DNA of 64,000 bases from Oceanobacillus jeddahensis. Its GTDB lineage: Bacteria > Bacillota > Bacilli > Bacillales > Amphibacillaceae. The stretch spans positions 80,001 to 144,000 of the forward strand of contig NZ_CCDM010000008.1 in the NCBI RefSeq assembly GCF_000750635.1, given 5' to 3'. This document shows positions 44,982-53,220 of the stretch, one piece after another. A model generated the notes under the pieces. The model did no database searches. It saw only the letters and a program-made list of their open reading frames with translations, and was not told the origin of the DNA. Made by a program: the position numbers and the translations under genes. Numbering within the stretch: position 1 is the stretch's first letter; each line of letters starts with the position of its first letter.

Positions 44982-45518
44982 CTATGAAAGCTTATCTACT
45001 TGCGAAAAGTCCAACTCAACTGGTGTTTCTCTTCCAAACATATTCACGTGTACTTTCAATTTTTGTTTATCTGTATCAATTTGTTCAATTGTTCCTGTGA
45101 AATCAGCAAACGGACCATCTGTTACACGAACACTTTCTTTGATCTCAAAATCGACTTGAACAGCCGGTTCACTAACACCCATTCTTTTTAATACGACATC
45201 TACTTCATCCGGCAATATCGGCGTCGGCTTTGCGCCATGTCCGCTGGAACCAACAAACCCTGTAACGCCAGGTGTGTTCCGGACAACATACCACGAATCA
45301 TCTGTCATAACCATTTCAGTTAAAACATAGCCTGGAAAAGACTTTTTCTTGACCATTTTCTTCTTGCCATTTTTGATTTCCGCCTCTTCGTCTTCTGGTA
45401 CAATCACGCGGAAAATTTTATCTTCCATACCCATGGACTCTACTCTTTTTTCAAGATTCATTTTCACTTTGTTCTCATAACCAGAATAAGTGTGAACCAC
45501 ATACCAATTCTTTTCCAT
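44982..45518 (-). CDS. nusG: Transcription termination/antitermination protein NusG
   Basis: 178 residues. NGN domain (WYVVHTYSGYENKVKMNLEKR) and C-terminal KOW domain (VRVTDGPFADFTGTIEQID). It binds RNA polymerase and affects pausing and termination. The start MEKNWYVV matches the family, but no Shine-Dalgarno lies next to it. The nearest, AGGAGGGG, is 26 nt upstream with a possible GGACA...TGTCC stem in between. A terminator separates it from secE. Confidence 0.96.
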   Translation of the reverse strand: MEKNWYVVHTYSGYENKVKMNLEKRVESMGMEDKIFRVIVPEDEEAEIKNGKKKMVKKKSFPGYVLTEMVMTDDSWYVVRNTPGVTGFVGSSGHGAKPTPILPDEVDVVLKRMGVSEPAVQVDFEIKESVRVTDGPFADFTGTIEQIDTDKQKLKVHVNMFGRETPVELDFSQVDKLS

Positions 45519-45582
45519 TTGTATCGGACAATAAAATGCCCTGTCCCCTCCTCTTCATGAATAAACTATCGTTTTTTATCCA

Positions 45583-45611
45583 ATTTAAAAAACCCGCATA
45601 AACCGGGTTTT
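45583..45611 (-). terminator. Intrinsic terminator between secE and nusG
   Basis: AAAACCCG (45589-45596) pairs with CGGGTTTT (45604-45611). On the minus strand the stem is followed by TTTTTTAAATT. A candidate promoter (TTGAAT, 19 bp, TATAAT) lies upstream near the end of secE, so the hairpin could act as an attenuator for nusG. Confidence 0.75.
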
Positions 45612-45655
45612 CGCTGACTTTTTCTTCTTTTCATTATACCTGCATTATAACGGAA

Positions 45656-45829
45656 TTATTCAAAAAATGCATCTAAAAATTCAGATATGCCTAAATCAAC
45701 GACAAAAAAGAATACCGCCATAAAGATTACAGTAGAAATTACCACAAAGGTATAATTTCTTAGTTCTTTCCCCTTTGGCCAACTTACTTTCTTCATTTCA
45801 TTCGAAACATTCTTTAAGAACTTAAACAT
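45656..45829 (-). CDS. secE: Protein translocase subunit SecE
   Basis: 57 residues: MFKFLKNVSNEMKKVSWPKG, then one membrane helix (about 28-47). EMKKVSWPKGKEL is the SecE amphipathic signature. It clamps SecY. GGAGGG lies 11 bases before the ATG. Located in the standard rpmG-secE-nusG order. Confidence 0.94.
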   Translation of the reverse strand: MFKFLKNVSNEMKKVSWPKGKELRNYTFVVISTVIFMAVFFFVVDLGISEFLDAFFE

Positions 45830-45878
45830 CTTATCTGTTTCCCTCCGAACTTACGCGAATCTATCCATCAACCTATAT

Positions 45879-46028
45879 CTACTTGGTCTCACGATGCAGG
45901 GTATGTGTTTTGCAATGCTTACAGAACTTTTTCACTTCTAATCTTTGCGATTGATTGGCTGCGTTTTTGTTCGTTGAATAGTTCCTGCTAGAACATACTG
46001 CACACGATAAGACTATCTTTTTATTCAT
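45879..46028 (-). CDS. rpmG: 50S ribosomal protein L33, zinc-binding type
   Basis: 49 residues, MNKKIVLSCAVCSSRNYST to HRETK. Zinc ligands Cys9, Cys12, Cys36 and Cys39 are present. An adjacent upstream ATG lies too close to GGGGTGG; the ATG at 46028 is preferred. It precedes secE, as in B. subtilis. Confidence 0.93.
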   Translation of the reverse strand: MNKKIVLSCAVCSSRNYSTNKNAANQSQRLEVKKFCKHCKTHTLHRETK

Positions 46029-46175
46029 CATTTCCACCCCAATACACAGGGATATAGACTATATTAACATAGCACTTCAGTATGATAATGTCAATGTTAG
46101 CTGCTCTTTTTCTTTATCAACTAAAAACAGTCGCTTCATGTAGCTGGCATAAAAAACGACACACTTTCTACTTTA

Positions 46176-46826
46176 TTAAATTGTAACGCCATTCTCTTCA
46201 AGCAATATTTCTAGTTTCCGTTTCACACGTACTAAAGCGTTATCAATTGATTTTACATGGCGATTTAATTGCTCTGCAATTTCCTGATAAGTGCAGCCAT
46301 CCAAATATAGCTGCAATACCTGCTTTTCCAAACCGCTCAATAATTCTGATAATTTAAATTCCATCGCTCCAAATTCTTCGCGATTAATAAGCATTTCCTC
46401 GGGATCACTGTCTTCCGGACTCGAGATGATATCCAGCAACGTCCGGTCAGATTCTTCTTCATAGATTGGCTTATCAAGAGATACATAAGAATTTAAGGGG
46501 AGGTGTTTTTGTCTTGTTGCTGTTTTTATTGCTGTAATAATTTGCCGTGTTACACACAGCTCCGCAAATGCTTTAAAAGGAGTTGGCTGCTCCATATCAA
46601 AGTCACGAATCGCCTTATATAATCCAATCATTCCCTCTTGGATGATATCTTCCTTATCCGCTCCCACTAAAAAGTAAGTTCTTGCTTTTAACCGCACAAA
46701 ATTTAAATACCGATGTATAAGGAGGTCCAATGCATAGCTGTCGCCTTGATCGATTAATTCCAGCAAATTAATATCTTCTAGCTTGTCCAGTTTCTTGCTG
46801 CGTGTATTGATTTGCCCACCATTCAC
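46176..46826 (-). CDS. sigH: RNA polymerase sigma-H factor
   Basis: About 216 residues. Sigma-H (Spo0H) directs early sporulation and competence genes. Region 2 (DYLI-like, NFVRLKARTYFLVGADKEDIIQEG, IGLYKAIRDF, QIITAIKTATRQKHLPLNSY) and region 4 helix-turn-helix (TYQEIAEQLNRHVKSIDNAL) are intact. Three start codons are possible, TTG 46832, TTG 46829 and GTG 46826; the GTG has the best spacing (8) from AGGGGGG. Its own promoter lies just upstream. In B. subtilis sigH is repressed by AbrB; no such site can be recognised by eye. Confidence 0.93.
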   Translation of the reverse strand: MNGGQINTRSKKLDKLEDINLLELIDQGDSYALDLLIHRYLNFVRLKARTYFLVGADKEDIIQEGMIGLYKAIRDFDMEQPTPFKAFAELCVTRQIITAIKTATRQKHLPLNSYVSLDKPIYEEESDRTLLDIISSPEDSDPEEMLINREEFGAMEFKLSELLSGLEKQVLQLYLDGCTYQEIAEQLNRHVKSIDNALVRVKRKLEILLEENGVTI

Positions 46827-46875
46827 CAACAATCCCCCCTAATCGATATCTCCAAATATCTCCACGATAGGAACT

Positions 46876-46905
46876 ATTATACTAGACGAGCTGAAATACC
46901 GTCAA
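46876..46905 (-). promoter_or_regulatory. Promoter of sigH
   Basis: Minus strand: -35 TTGACG (46900-46905), 18-bp spacer, -10 TATAAT (46876-46881). Confidence 0.75.
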
Positions 46906-46982
46906 CGGCCCTTTTATGACAGAAGCAGTCGTAATTTGTCGTTTTCGTGAAAATAACCAAGACTATATGCCTATGATTTTCA

Positions 46983-47032
46983 GGCGGCCAAAAGGGCAAA
47001 ACAGCTTACCCTAAGCTCCCTTTGAGGCCACC
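46983..47032. repeat. Nested inverted repeat between rae1 and sigH
   Basis: GGCGGCC (46983-46989) pairs with GGCCACC (47026-47032, one G-T on the minus strand). AAAGGG (46991-46996) pairs with CCCTTT (47018-47023), and AGCTTA-CCC-TAAGCT (47003-47017) caps the structure. No T-run follows on either strand. The whole 50 bp folds as one long stem. Confidence 0.6.
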
Positions 47033-47156
47033 ATTATTTATTTGAAGTATCTAAAAAATATTTTTCTTTCCGTGAATTTATGAAATTAAAAACCGTTTGC
47101 AGGAATGATTTCTCATGAACGATATGAGAAGCATTGCCTGTCTATTGTATATTGTT

Positions 47157-47663
47157 CTATTTCCCCCGGCGCATCTCTTCAAAACGTTTTAATAAATCTT
47201 GATTTATTGGAATTTTAGCAGACGGCTTTTCTTTTTGATGCACCTCAAGTTTTACACGGATCTCTTGATTCATATCCTCCATTTCAATTTGCAGCTCTCT
47301 AGCTGATTTACGTAAAGCGCCCTGGCCAAAAATAGTACGTTGTTCTGCATAATCCGACGTCGCAACATACACTTGCGTTTGTATATTCTTTACCGTCTTT
47401 ACAAGTTTCTCAATACACTCATCTGCTGTTTCTTTTTCCTTTGTATAAATCACTTCTACTTTATACTGTTTTTCTTTTGACTCAATTCCTCGAACATAGT
47501 AAGCATCAAAAACGACAATAACGCGGTCGCCGGTAAATGCTTGATATTCTGCAAGAAGTTCAATTAATCGATCCCTTGCTTGTCCAATATCTTTTTCTTT
47601 CAATTGTTCAAGCTCTGGCCAGGCACCGATAATATTATAGCCATCTACAATTAATACAACCAT
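47157..47663 (-). CDS. rae1: NYN-domain endoribonuclease Rae1 (YacP)
   Basis: 168 residues. The N-terminal VVLIVDGYNIIGAWPEL and VIVVFDAYYVRG provide the acidic residues of a PIN-like nuclease. YacP/Rae1 of B. subtilis cleaves mRNAs on the ribosome. It starts one base after the rlmB stop codon. The C-terminal third is charged, as in relatives. Confidence 0.9.
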   Translation of the reverse strand: MVVLIVDGYNIIGAWPELEQLKEKDIGQARDRLIELLAEYQAFTGDRVIVVFDAYYVRGIESKEKQYKVEVIYTKEKETADECIEKLVKTVKNIQTQVYVATSDYAEQRTIFGQGALRKSARELQIEMEDMNQEIRVKLEVHQKEKPSAKIPINQDLLKRFEEMRRGK

Positions 47664-48425
47664 TTAAAAACTCCCCAGCGGCTGACGCTTTCGGAGTACT
47701 TCATAAAGTAGTAAGCTGCATGCAACGGAGGCATTTAATGAGGATACTTGTCCCACCATCGGCAAACTAACCGTCCAGTCACATTTTTTTCTCACGAGGC
47801 GGCTCATTCCTTTCCCCTCGTTCCCAATCACTACTCCGATTGGCAACGTTCCATCCAACTGCCGATAATCTTCATCAGCATTCGCTTCCGTTCCAATAAT
47901 CCATATATTTCTTTCCTTCAGCTCATCAATGGTATTTGCAATATTTGTCACTCTGGCCACAGGAATATGTTCTAAAGCTCCTGCTGCTGTTTTTGCCACC
48001 GTAGCTGTCAAACCAACAGAACGGTGCTTAGGAATAATCACCCCGTGTGCGCCCGTTGCATCCGCTGTACGTAAAATAGATCCTAAGTTATGCGGGTCCT
48101 CTAATTCATCTAACAGGATAAAGAAAGGAGCTTCTTCTCTTTCGTCTGCTCTAGCGAAGAGATCTTCAATAGATGCGTAGGGATATGAAGCAACCGAAGC
48201 GACCACCCCTTGATGATTCCCCTCTTGCATTTTATCCAATTTTGACCTTGGAACTTTCTGAACAACTGCTCCTGCTTCCCGGGCAAGCTGTTGTATTTTG
48301 TGTGCAGCCGCTCCCTGCAGTTGTTCCGATATCCAGACTTTATTAACAGAACGGCCCGACTTTAATGCTTCGATTACGGGGTTTTTTCCCATAATCCATT
48401 CTTTTTCTTGTGTCACTTCAAGCAC
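47664..48425 (-). CDS. rlmB: 23S rRNA 2'-O-ribose methyltransferase, RlmB/TrmH family
   Basis: 253 residues. N-terminal substrate-binding domain (MGKNPVIEALKSGRSVNKV) and SPOUT domain with ILLDELEDPHNLGSILRTA, GNEGKGMSRLV and LPMVGQVSSLNASVACSLLLYE. The three SPOUT motifs are intact. The exact target (G2251 in E. coli) is inferred from the family. Equivalent to B. subtilis yacO. Confidence 0.92.
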   Translation of the reverse strand: MLEVTQEKEWIMGKNPVIEALKSGRSVNKVWISEQLQGAAAHKIQQLAREAGAVVQKVPRSKLDKMQEGNHQGVVASVASYPYASIEDLFARADEREEAPFFILLDELEDPHNLGSILRTADATGAHGVIIPKHRSVGLTATVAKTAAGALEHIPVARVTNIANTIDELKERNIWIIGTEANADEDYRQLDGTLPIGVVIGNEGKGMSRLVRKKCDWTVSLPMVGQVSSLNASVACSLLLYEVLRKRQPLGSF

Positions 48426-48542
48426 TCCCTTCTTTTAGAAAGTTTCGCATTCGTTTATTTTTTTGCTAGCATGTAGATATACTAACTTCGGCATTTTCTC
48501 AGCCCGTAAGTTTCTTTAAATCCATCATTTGTCTTATCCCTT

Positions 48543-48938
48543 CTATTGTGCTAGAAAATCAATTGCTTTCGACATCAATTCTTGCAGTCTTTGTTCATTT
48601 TTTAATAAATAGTGATAGCCAATCAATGCCTCAAATGCCGTACTATACCGATATGTTTGTACGTTAATATTTTTTGGAATACTGCCTGATTTTGCATTTC
48701 TTCCCCGGATAACTACTCGGCTCTCTTCTTCTGTTAAAAAAGCATCCTGCTCCAGCCAATGAAGAATAACCTTAGCTTGTGACTTACCAGATACATATCT
48801 AATCGCCGCCTGGTGTAATTGATTCGGTTTAATTGTTCCCCGCTCTAGCAACAGCTCGCGCACATATACTTCATAAATCGCGTCACCAATATAAGCTAGA
48901 GCAAGGCTTTTCATTTGCTTGACATCGCTGGCTTTCAT
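48543..48938 (-). CDS. mrnC: Mini-ribonuclease III
   Basis: 131 residues, an RNase III catalytic domain without the double-stranded RNA-binding domain. ALAYIGDAIYEVYVRE is the family signature with the catalytic Asp. It matures the ends of 23S rRNA in B. subtilis. Its ATG shares one base with the cysS stop region. Confidence 0.93.
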   Translation of the reverse strand: MKASDVKQMKSLALAYIGDAIYEVYVRELLLERGTIKPNQLHQAAIRYVSGKSQAKVILHWLEQDAFLTEEESRVVIRGRNAKSGSIPKNINVQTYRYSTAFEALIGYHYLLKNEQRLQELMSKAIDFLAQ

Positions 48939-50344
48939 TATTTACCTCTTTTCCACCTTACACCCTGGGGCGTATCTTCTAAGATGATTTGCTCTTTCTT
49001 TAATTGGTCACGTATTTCATCAGCACGAGCAAAGTCACGATTTTTACGTGCCTCATTTCGTTCAGCAATTAATGCTTCAATGGTTTCATCCAATAATTCT
49101 TCCTGTTCATTTTCAATATCAATCCCTAACACTTCAAGCATAGAGGCAATTTTTTCACGAAAAGCATCAATGATTTCTGTGGCTGTTTGCTCTTCTTGCA
49201 CATAAACATTTGCCACTTTCGACAAATCAAAAAGAATTGAAATGGCATTTGCTGTATTAAAGTCATCATCCATCTCTGCTTCAAAGCGGTTTGTGAGCTC
49301 CTGAATACGATCTAACCATTCTTTATTGTCTTCTCTTAAATTCATGCTTGCCTGACGGCGATGCCCTAAATTATGATATGCTGTTTCAATGCGTTCTAAA
49401 CTTGTCTTCGCACTTTGTAATAGCTCTTCCGTAAAATTAATTGGATTGCGGTAATGAACAGAAAGCATAAAGAAACGTAATACTTTCGGGTCATGCATAT
49501 TTATTAAATCACGGGCCAGCACAAAATTACCGAGTGATTTCGACATTTTCTCATTATCGATATTAATATAGCCATTATGCATCCAATAGTTTGCAAAGGT
49601 GGTATCATTATGTGCTTCGGATTGTGCAATTTCATTTTCATGATGCGGAAAAGTTAAGTCTTGTCCCCCGGCATGAATATCAATGGTATCTCCTAAATGT
49701 TTCTTAGCCATTGCCGAGCACTCAATATGCCAGCCTGGGCGACCTTTACCCCAAGGTGCCTCCCAAGCAATTTCTTCTTCTTTTGCTTGTTTCCATAAAG
49801 CAAAGTCCAACGGATCTTGTTTCTTTTCACCGACTTGAATACGTGCTCCCGAACGTAATTCATCGATAGACTGATGAGAGAGTTTTCCATACCCTTCAAA
49901 AGAACGAGGTTTGAAGTAAACATCCCCTTCTGCTTCATAAGCATAGCCTTTGTCTATCAACTCTTTGATAAACGATATAATTTCCTGCATCGAATCCATC
50001 ACGCGCGGATTTTGGGTCGCTTCTTTAACACCTAATGCCCCCACATCCTCTAAATAAGCATCAATAAAACGATCAGCTAGCGCACCGACTTCCTCTTCAG
50101 CCTCCTTGGCTGCCTTGATAATTTTATCGTCTACATCTGTAAAATTAAGGACATAATTGACGTCATATCCCCGATATTCAAAATATCTGCGAACAGTATC
50201 AAATACAATCGCCGGCCGTGCATTTCCGATATGGATATAGTTATATACCGTAGGACCGCACACATACATGGAAACTTTCCCAGGCTCAATTGGCTTGAAA
50301 TCTTCCTTCTCTCTCGTTAATGTATTATATATTTGAATCGTCAT
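48938..50344 (-). CDS. cysS: Cysteinyl-tRNA synthetase
   Basis: 468 residues. Class I motifs IHIGNARPA and KMSKSLGN; zinc ligand Cys29 in CGPTVYN, with further ligands in HIECSAMAKKHLG and HHENEIAQSE. It overlaps the cysE end by 20 bp. Expression with cysE is under the T-box at 51102-51325. Confidence 0.97.
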   Translation of the reverse strand: MTIQIYNTLTREKEDFKPIEPGKVSMYVCGPTVYNYIHIGNARPAIVFDTVRRYFEYRGYDVNYVLNFTDVDDKIIKAAKEAEEEVGALADRFIDAYLEDVGALGVKEATQNPRVMDSMQEIISFIKELIDKGYAYEAEGDVYFKPRSFEGYGKLSHQSIDELRSGARIQVGEKKQDPLDFALWKQAKEEEIAWEAPWGKGRPGWHIECSAMAKKHLGDTIDIHAGGQDLTFPHHENEIAQSEAHNDTTFANYWMHNGYINIDNEKMSKSLGNFVLARDLINMHDPKVLRFFMLSVHYRNPINFTEELLQSAKTSLERIETAYHNLGHRRQASMNLREDNKEWLDRIQELTNRFEAEMDDDFNTANAISILFDLSKVANVYVQEEQTATEIIDAFREKIASMLEVLGIDIENEQEELLDETIEALIAERNEARKNRDFARADEIRDQLKKEQIILEDTPQGVRWKRGK

Positions 50345-50999
50345 GATTGTTGATACTTCCTTTCTTTAAAAGCTCTACTTCCGCTTTTAGCTCCTTTATT
50401 TGTTCTTGTAAGTCTTTGCACTTTTCCGCTACGGGATCTGGAATATTTTGATGATCCAGGTCCCTGTTTAGACGTTTTCCATCTTGGACGACGACTTGAC
50501 CAGGAACTCCAACAACGGTGGCATTAGCTGGAACGTCTTTTAATACAACGGAGCCTCCTCCTATTTTCGAGTTTTCCCCAATCGTAATTGCGCCAAGCAC
50601 TTTTGCTCCTGTCGAAACCATGGCATTATCTTCAAGCGTGGGATGTCGTTTACCTTGTTCCTTTCCCGTTCCGCCAAGTGTTACTCCTTGGAAAATAGTG
50701 ACATTATCTCCTATTTCACAGGTTTCTCCTATCACTACGCCCATTCCATGGTCAATAAATAACCGTCTTCCTATTTTGGCTCCAGGATGTATTTCAATAC
50801 CGGTAATAAAACGAGAGAATTGCGAAATAAAGCGAGCCAAAAATTTCAAATTTTTATTATACAGCCAATGTGCGATGCGATGCGCCCAAATCGCGTGTAC
50901 GCCAGAATAAGTTAACATAACTTCAAAATACGTCCGGGCGGCTGGATCCTGTTCAAAAACAACTTCCATATCCTCCTTCATCCTTCGAAAGATCACCAT
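50325..50999 (-). CDS. cysE: Serine O-acetyltransferase
   Basis: 224 residues from MVIFRRMKEDMEVV. The ATG at 50999 follows AAAGGGG by 8 bases and matches the family; the open extension of 19 codons upstream is rejected. Makes O-acetylserine for cysteine synthesis. The hexapeptide-repeat domain (HPGAKIGRRLFIDHGMGVVI, GETCEIGDNV) and active-site His are present. The C-terminal tail is a Lys/Glu-rich coiled coil. Confidence 0.95.
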   Translation of the reverse strand: MVIFRRMKEDMEVVFEQDPAARTYFEVMLTYSGVHAIWAHRIAHWLYNKNLKFLARFISQFSRFITGIEIHPGAKIGRRLFIDHGMGVVIGETCEIGDNVTIFQGVTLGGTGKEQGKRHPTLEDNAMVSTGAKVLGAITIGENSKIGGGSVVLKDVPANATVVGVPGQVVVQDGKRLNRDLDHQNIPDPVAEKCKDLQEQIKELKAEVELLKKGSINNHDDSNI

Positions 51000-51101
51000 G
51001 TTCAGCCCCTTTAGTCTAAAATAATTCGTAGTATTTATGACAGCAATTTTTATCAAGAAGGAAACACTGCTCCGGTCTTTCCTTTATTTTCATCAGTTAT
51101 T

Positions 51102-51325
51102 AAAAAAAGCGTCTCTGTGTTATTGAAAACACAGAGACGCTTTTTTTAGCGCGGTTCCACTCTGTTTAGAGAAAAAAGTCTTTCTCCCCTTTGCTCTGTT
51201 AACGGCAGAGAACCGCTATCATGTACTCTATGTTCCATGATAGACTCTGAGGCGCACTTCAAAAAGAAACCTTAAAGTCACTTGCAGCAAGTGTGACTCT
51301 CTCTGTGTAAGAAATTCATTTTTAC
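51102..51325 (-). promoter_or_regulatory. T-box riboswitch in front of cysE-cysS
   Basis: The minus strand carries the T-box sequence AGAGTGGAACCGCG (51150-51163) and a downstream terminator AACACAGAGACGC.../GCGTCTCTGTGTT (51102-51147) with T-run. A perfect hairpin CTATCATG...CATGATAG (Stem III region) lies upstream. A TGC triplet in GAAGTGCGCC (near 51251-51260) is a plausible cysteine specifier. Uncharged tRNA-Cys should allow read-through into cysE and cysS. The specifier position is inferred. Confidence 0.88.
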
Positions 51326-51483
51326 TTTACCCCATCTACGCTTTCGTTCTATTTCATTTTCCTTAATAATCTTTTTAAATACATATTCAAAAACCGATAA
51401 AAAACGGATTACCATTTTACTTGGGTTATTTTGAACATCTTTTATAAAGCTAATATATTATATAACATCGGAAATGTGAACTC

Positions 51484-52953
51484 TTAAGCTCCCATTTCCT
51501 TTAATAATTTATCCAGACGTTTTACAATAACATCTTTTCCTAATAATTCAATAGCAAACGGAAGCTCTGGACCATGGGTTTGTCCTGTGGTCGCCACACG
51601 GATTGGCATAAAGAGTTTTTTACCACGATGTCCTGTTTCTTTTTGCGTTGCTTTAAATTGTGCTTTAATTGAATCTTTATCAAACGACTCTAAATGAATC
51701 AATTTATCTGTGAACACTTGTAATACTTCAGGGACTTGTTCTTCTTCTAATACTTTCCGTTCTGCTTCACCATAACTAATATCCTCTTGGAAAAACAGCT
51801 CTGTCAATTCAACGATTTCTGCCCCGTAGCGCAATTGTTCTCGATACAGACTGATCACATTTTTTGCCCATTCGCGCGTCTTCTCATCCATGTTTTCAGG
51901 AAGCTTTCCTGCTTTGATTAAATGAGGTAGTGCTAAATCGATCACACGGTTTAAATCTGCTTTTTTAATATACTCATTGTTCATCCATTTCAATTTATGC
52001 TGGTCAAAGATTGCTGCAGAGGTGGATAAACGCTCTGGATCAAATATGTTAATCAGTTCATCCTGTGTAAACATTTCTTCTTCGCCCACTGGTGACCATC
52101 CAAGCAAGCTGATGAAATTAAACATTGCTTCCGGCAAATAGCCTAAATTACGATATTGCTCGATAAATTGCAGGATGTGCTCATCGCGTTTACTCAGCTT
52201 TTTACGTTCTTCATTTAAAATTAATGTCATATGCCCGTAGCGCGGTGCTGTCCATCCAAACGCATCATAAACCATCATTTGCTTTGGTGTATTCGAAATA
52301 TGCTCTTCTCCGCGCAATACGTCTGTAATTTCCATCAAATGATCATCGATTGCCACAGCGAAATTATACGTAGGAATTCCATTTTTCTTAACAATAACCC
52401 AATCACCAAAATCACTAGATTCAAAAGTGATTTCTCCACGTACAATATCTTGGAATGTATATGTTTTATTTTTAGGAACGCGGATGCGGATACTTGGCGT
52501 TCTGCCTTCTGCTTCAAAGCTTTGAATCTCTTCCTCTGTTAAGTTACTATGTTTCCCGGCATACTTAGGAACTTGTCCATTGGCACGCTGTTCTTCCCGT
52601 TCTGCTTCTAACTCATCCTCTGTCATATAGCATTTATAAGCTAAATCACGCGCCAGCAGTTCATCTACAAATTTTTGATAAATATCTAAGCGCTCTGTTT
52701 GACGATAAGGACCGTAATCCCCACCGATATCTGCTCCTTCATCCCATTCTAGGCCAAGCCATTCTAAATATTTTAATTGACTCTCTTCGCCGCCCTCTAC
52801 ATTTCTTTTATCATCCGTATCCTCTGTACGGATAATGAATTTTCCATCAAAATGTTTTGCATATAAATAATTAAATAAAGCGGTACGAGCATTACCAATG
52901 TGTAAATGACCTGTTGGACTAGGCGCATAACGTACGCGAACTTCCTTACTCAT
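51484..52953 (-). CDS. gltX: Glutamyl-tRNA synthetase
   Basis: 489 residues. RYAPSPTGHLHIGNARTALF (HIGN motif) and KLSKRDEH (KMSKS-type). In bacilli this enzyme also charges tRNA-Gln, which GatCAB then corrects; that is assumed here. Normally ispD and ispF lie between yacL and gltX; here yacL is the direct upstream gene. Confidence 0.97.
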   Translation of the reverse strand: MSKEVRVRYAPSPTGHLHIGNARTALFNYLYAKHFDGKFIIRTEDTDDKRNVEGGEESQLKYLEWLGLEWDEGADIGGDYGPYRQTERLDIYQKFVDELLARDLAYKCYMTEDELEAEREEQRANGQVPKYAGKHSNLTEEEIQSFEAEGRTPSIRIRVPKNKTYTFQDIVRGEITFESSDFGDWVIVKKNGIPTYNFAVAIDDHLMEITDVLRGEEHISNTPKQMMVYDAFGWTAPRYGHMTLILNEERKKLSKRDEHILQFIEQYRNLGYLPEAMFNFISLLGWSPVGEEEMFTQDELINIFDPERLSTSAAIFDQHKLKWMNNEYIKKADLNRVIDLALPHLIKAGKLPENMDEKTREWAKNVISLYREQLRYGAEIVELTELFFQEDISYGEAERKVLEEEQVPEVLQVFTDKLIHLESFDKDSIKAQFKATQKETGHRGKKLFMPIRVATTGQTHGPELPFAIELLGKDVIVKRLDKLLKEMGA

Positions 52954-53098
52954 TTAAAATGCCTCCCTCAAAGTTTTTTATATAATTGCTGCCTGCTTTT
53001 TCTTAAAGAAAATATTCAAAAGGACCGACATGAGACCATTTAAACATATTTCAGAAGAGGATCTCTTCTATCTTTATCTTAAGCATAAGTTAAACTAC

Positions 53099-53133
53099 GT
53101 ATTTAAGGAACTTCAACTAAGTTCCTTAAATAC
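53099..53133. repeat. 15-bp perfect hairpin upstream of gltX
   Basis: GTATTTAAGGAACTT (53099-53113) and AAGTTCCTTAAATAC (53119-53133) with a CAACT loop. On the plus strand it is followed by GAGTTTTTC; on the minus strand no T-run follows. Possibly a transcription barrier between yacL and gltX. Confidence 0.55.
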
Positions 53134-53162
53134 GAGTTTTTCTAACAAACAAGCTCTATGCG

Positions 53163-53194
53163 AAAAGTGATAACATATAAATGTTATCACTTTT
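53163..53194. terminator. Terminator after yacL
   Basis: AAAAGTGATAACAT (53163-53176) pairs with ATGTTATCACTTTT (53181-53194), loop ATAA. T residues follow on both strands (seven on plus, four on minus). It lies 27 bp past the yacL stop. Confidence 0.65.
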
Positions 53195-53220
53195 TTTATC
53201 CTTTATCAGTTATACCTTTT

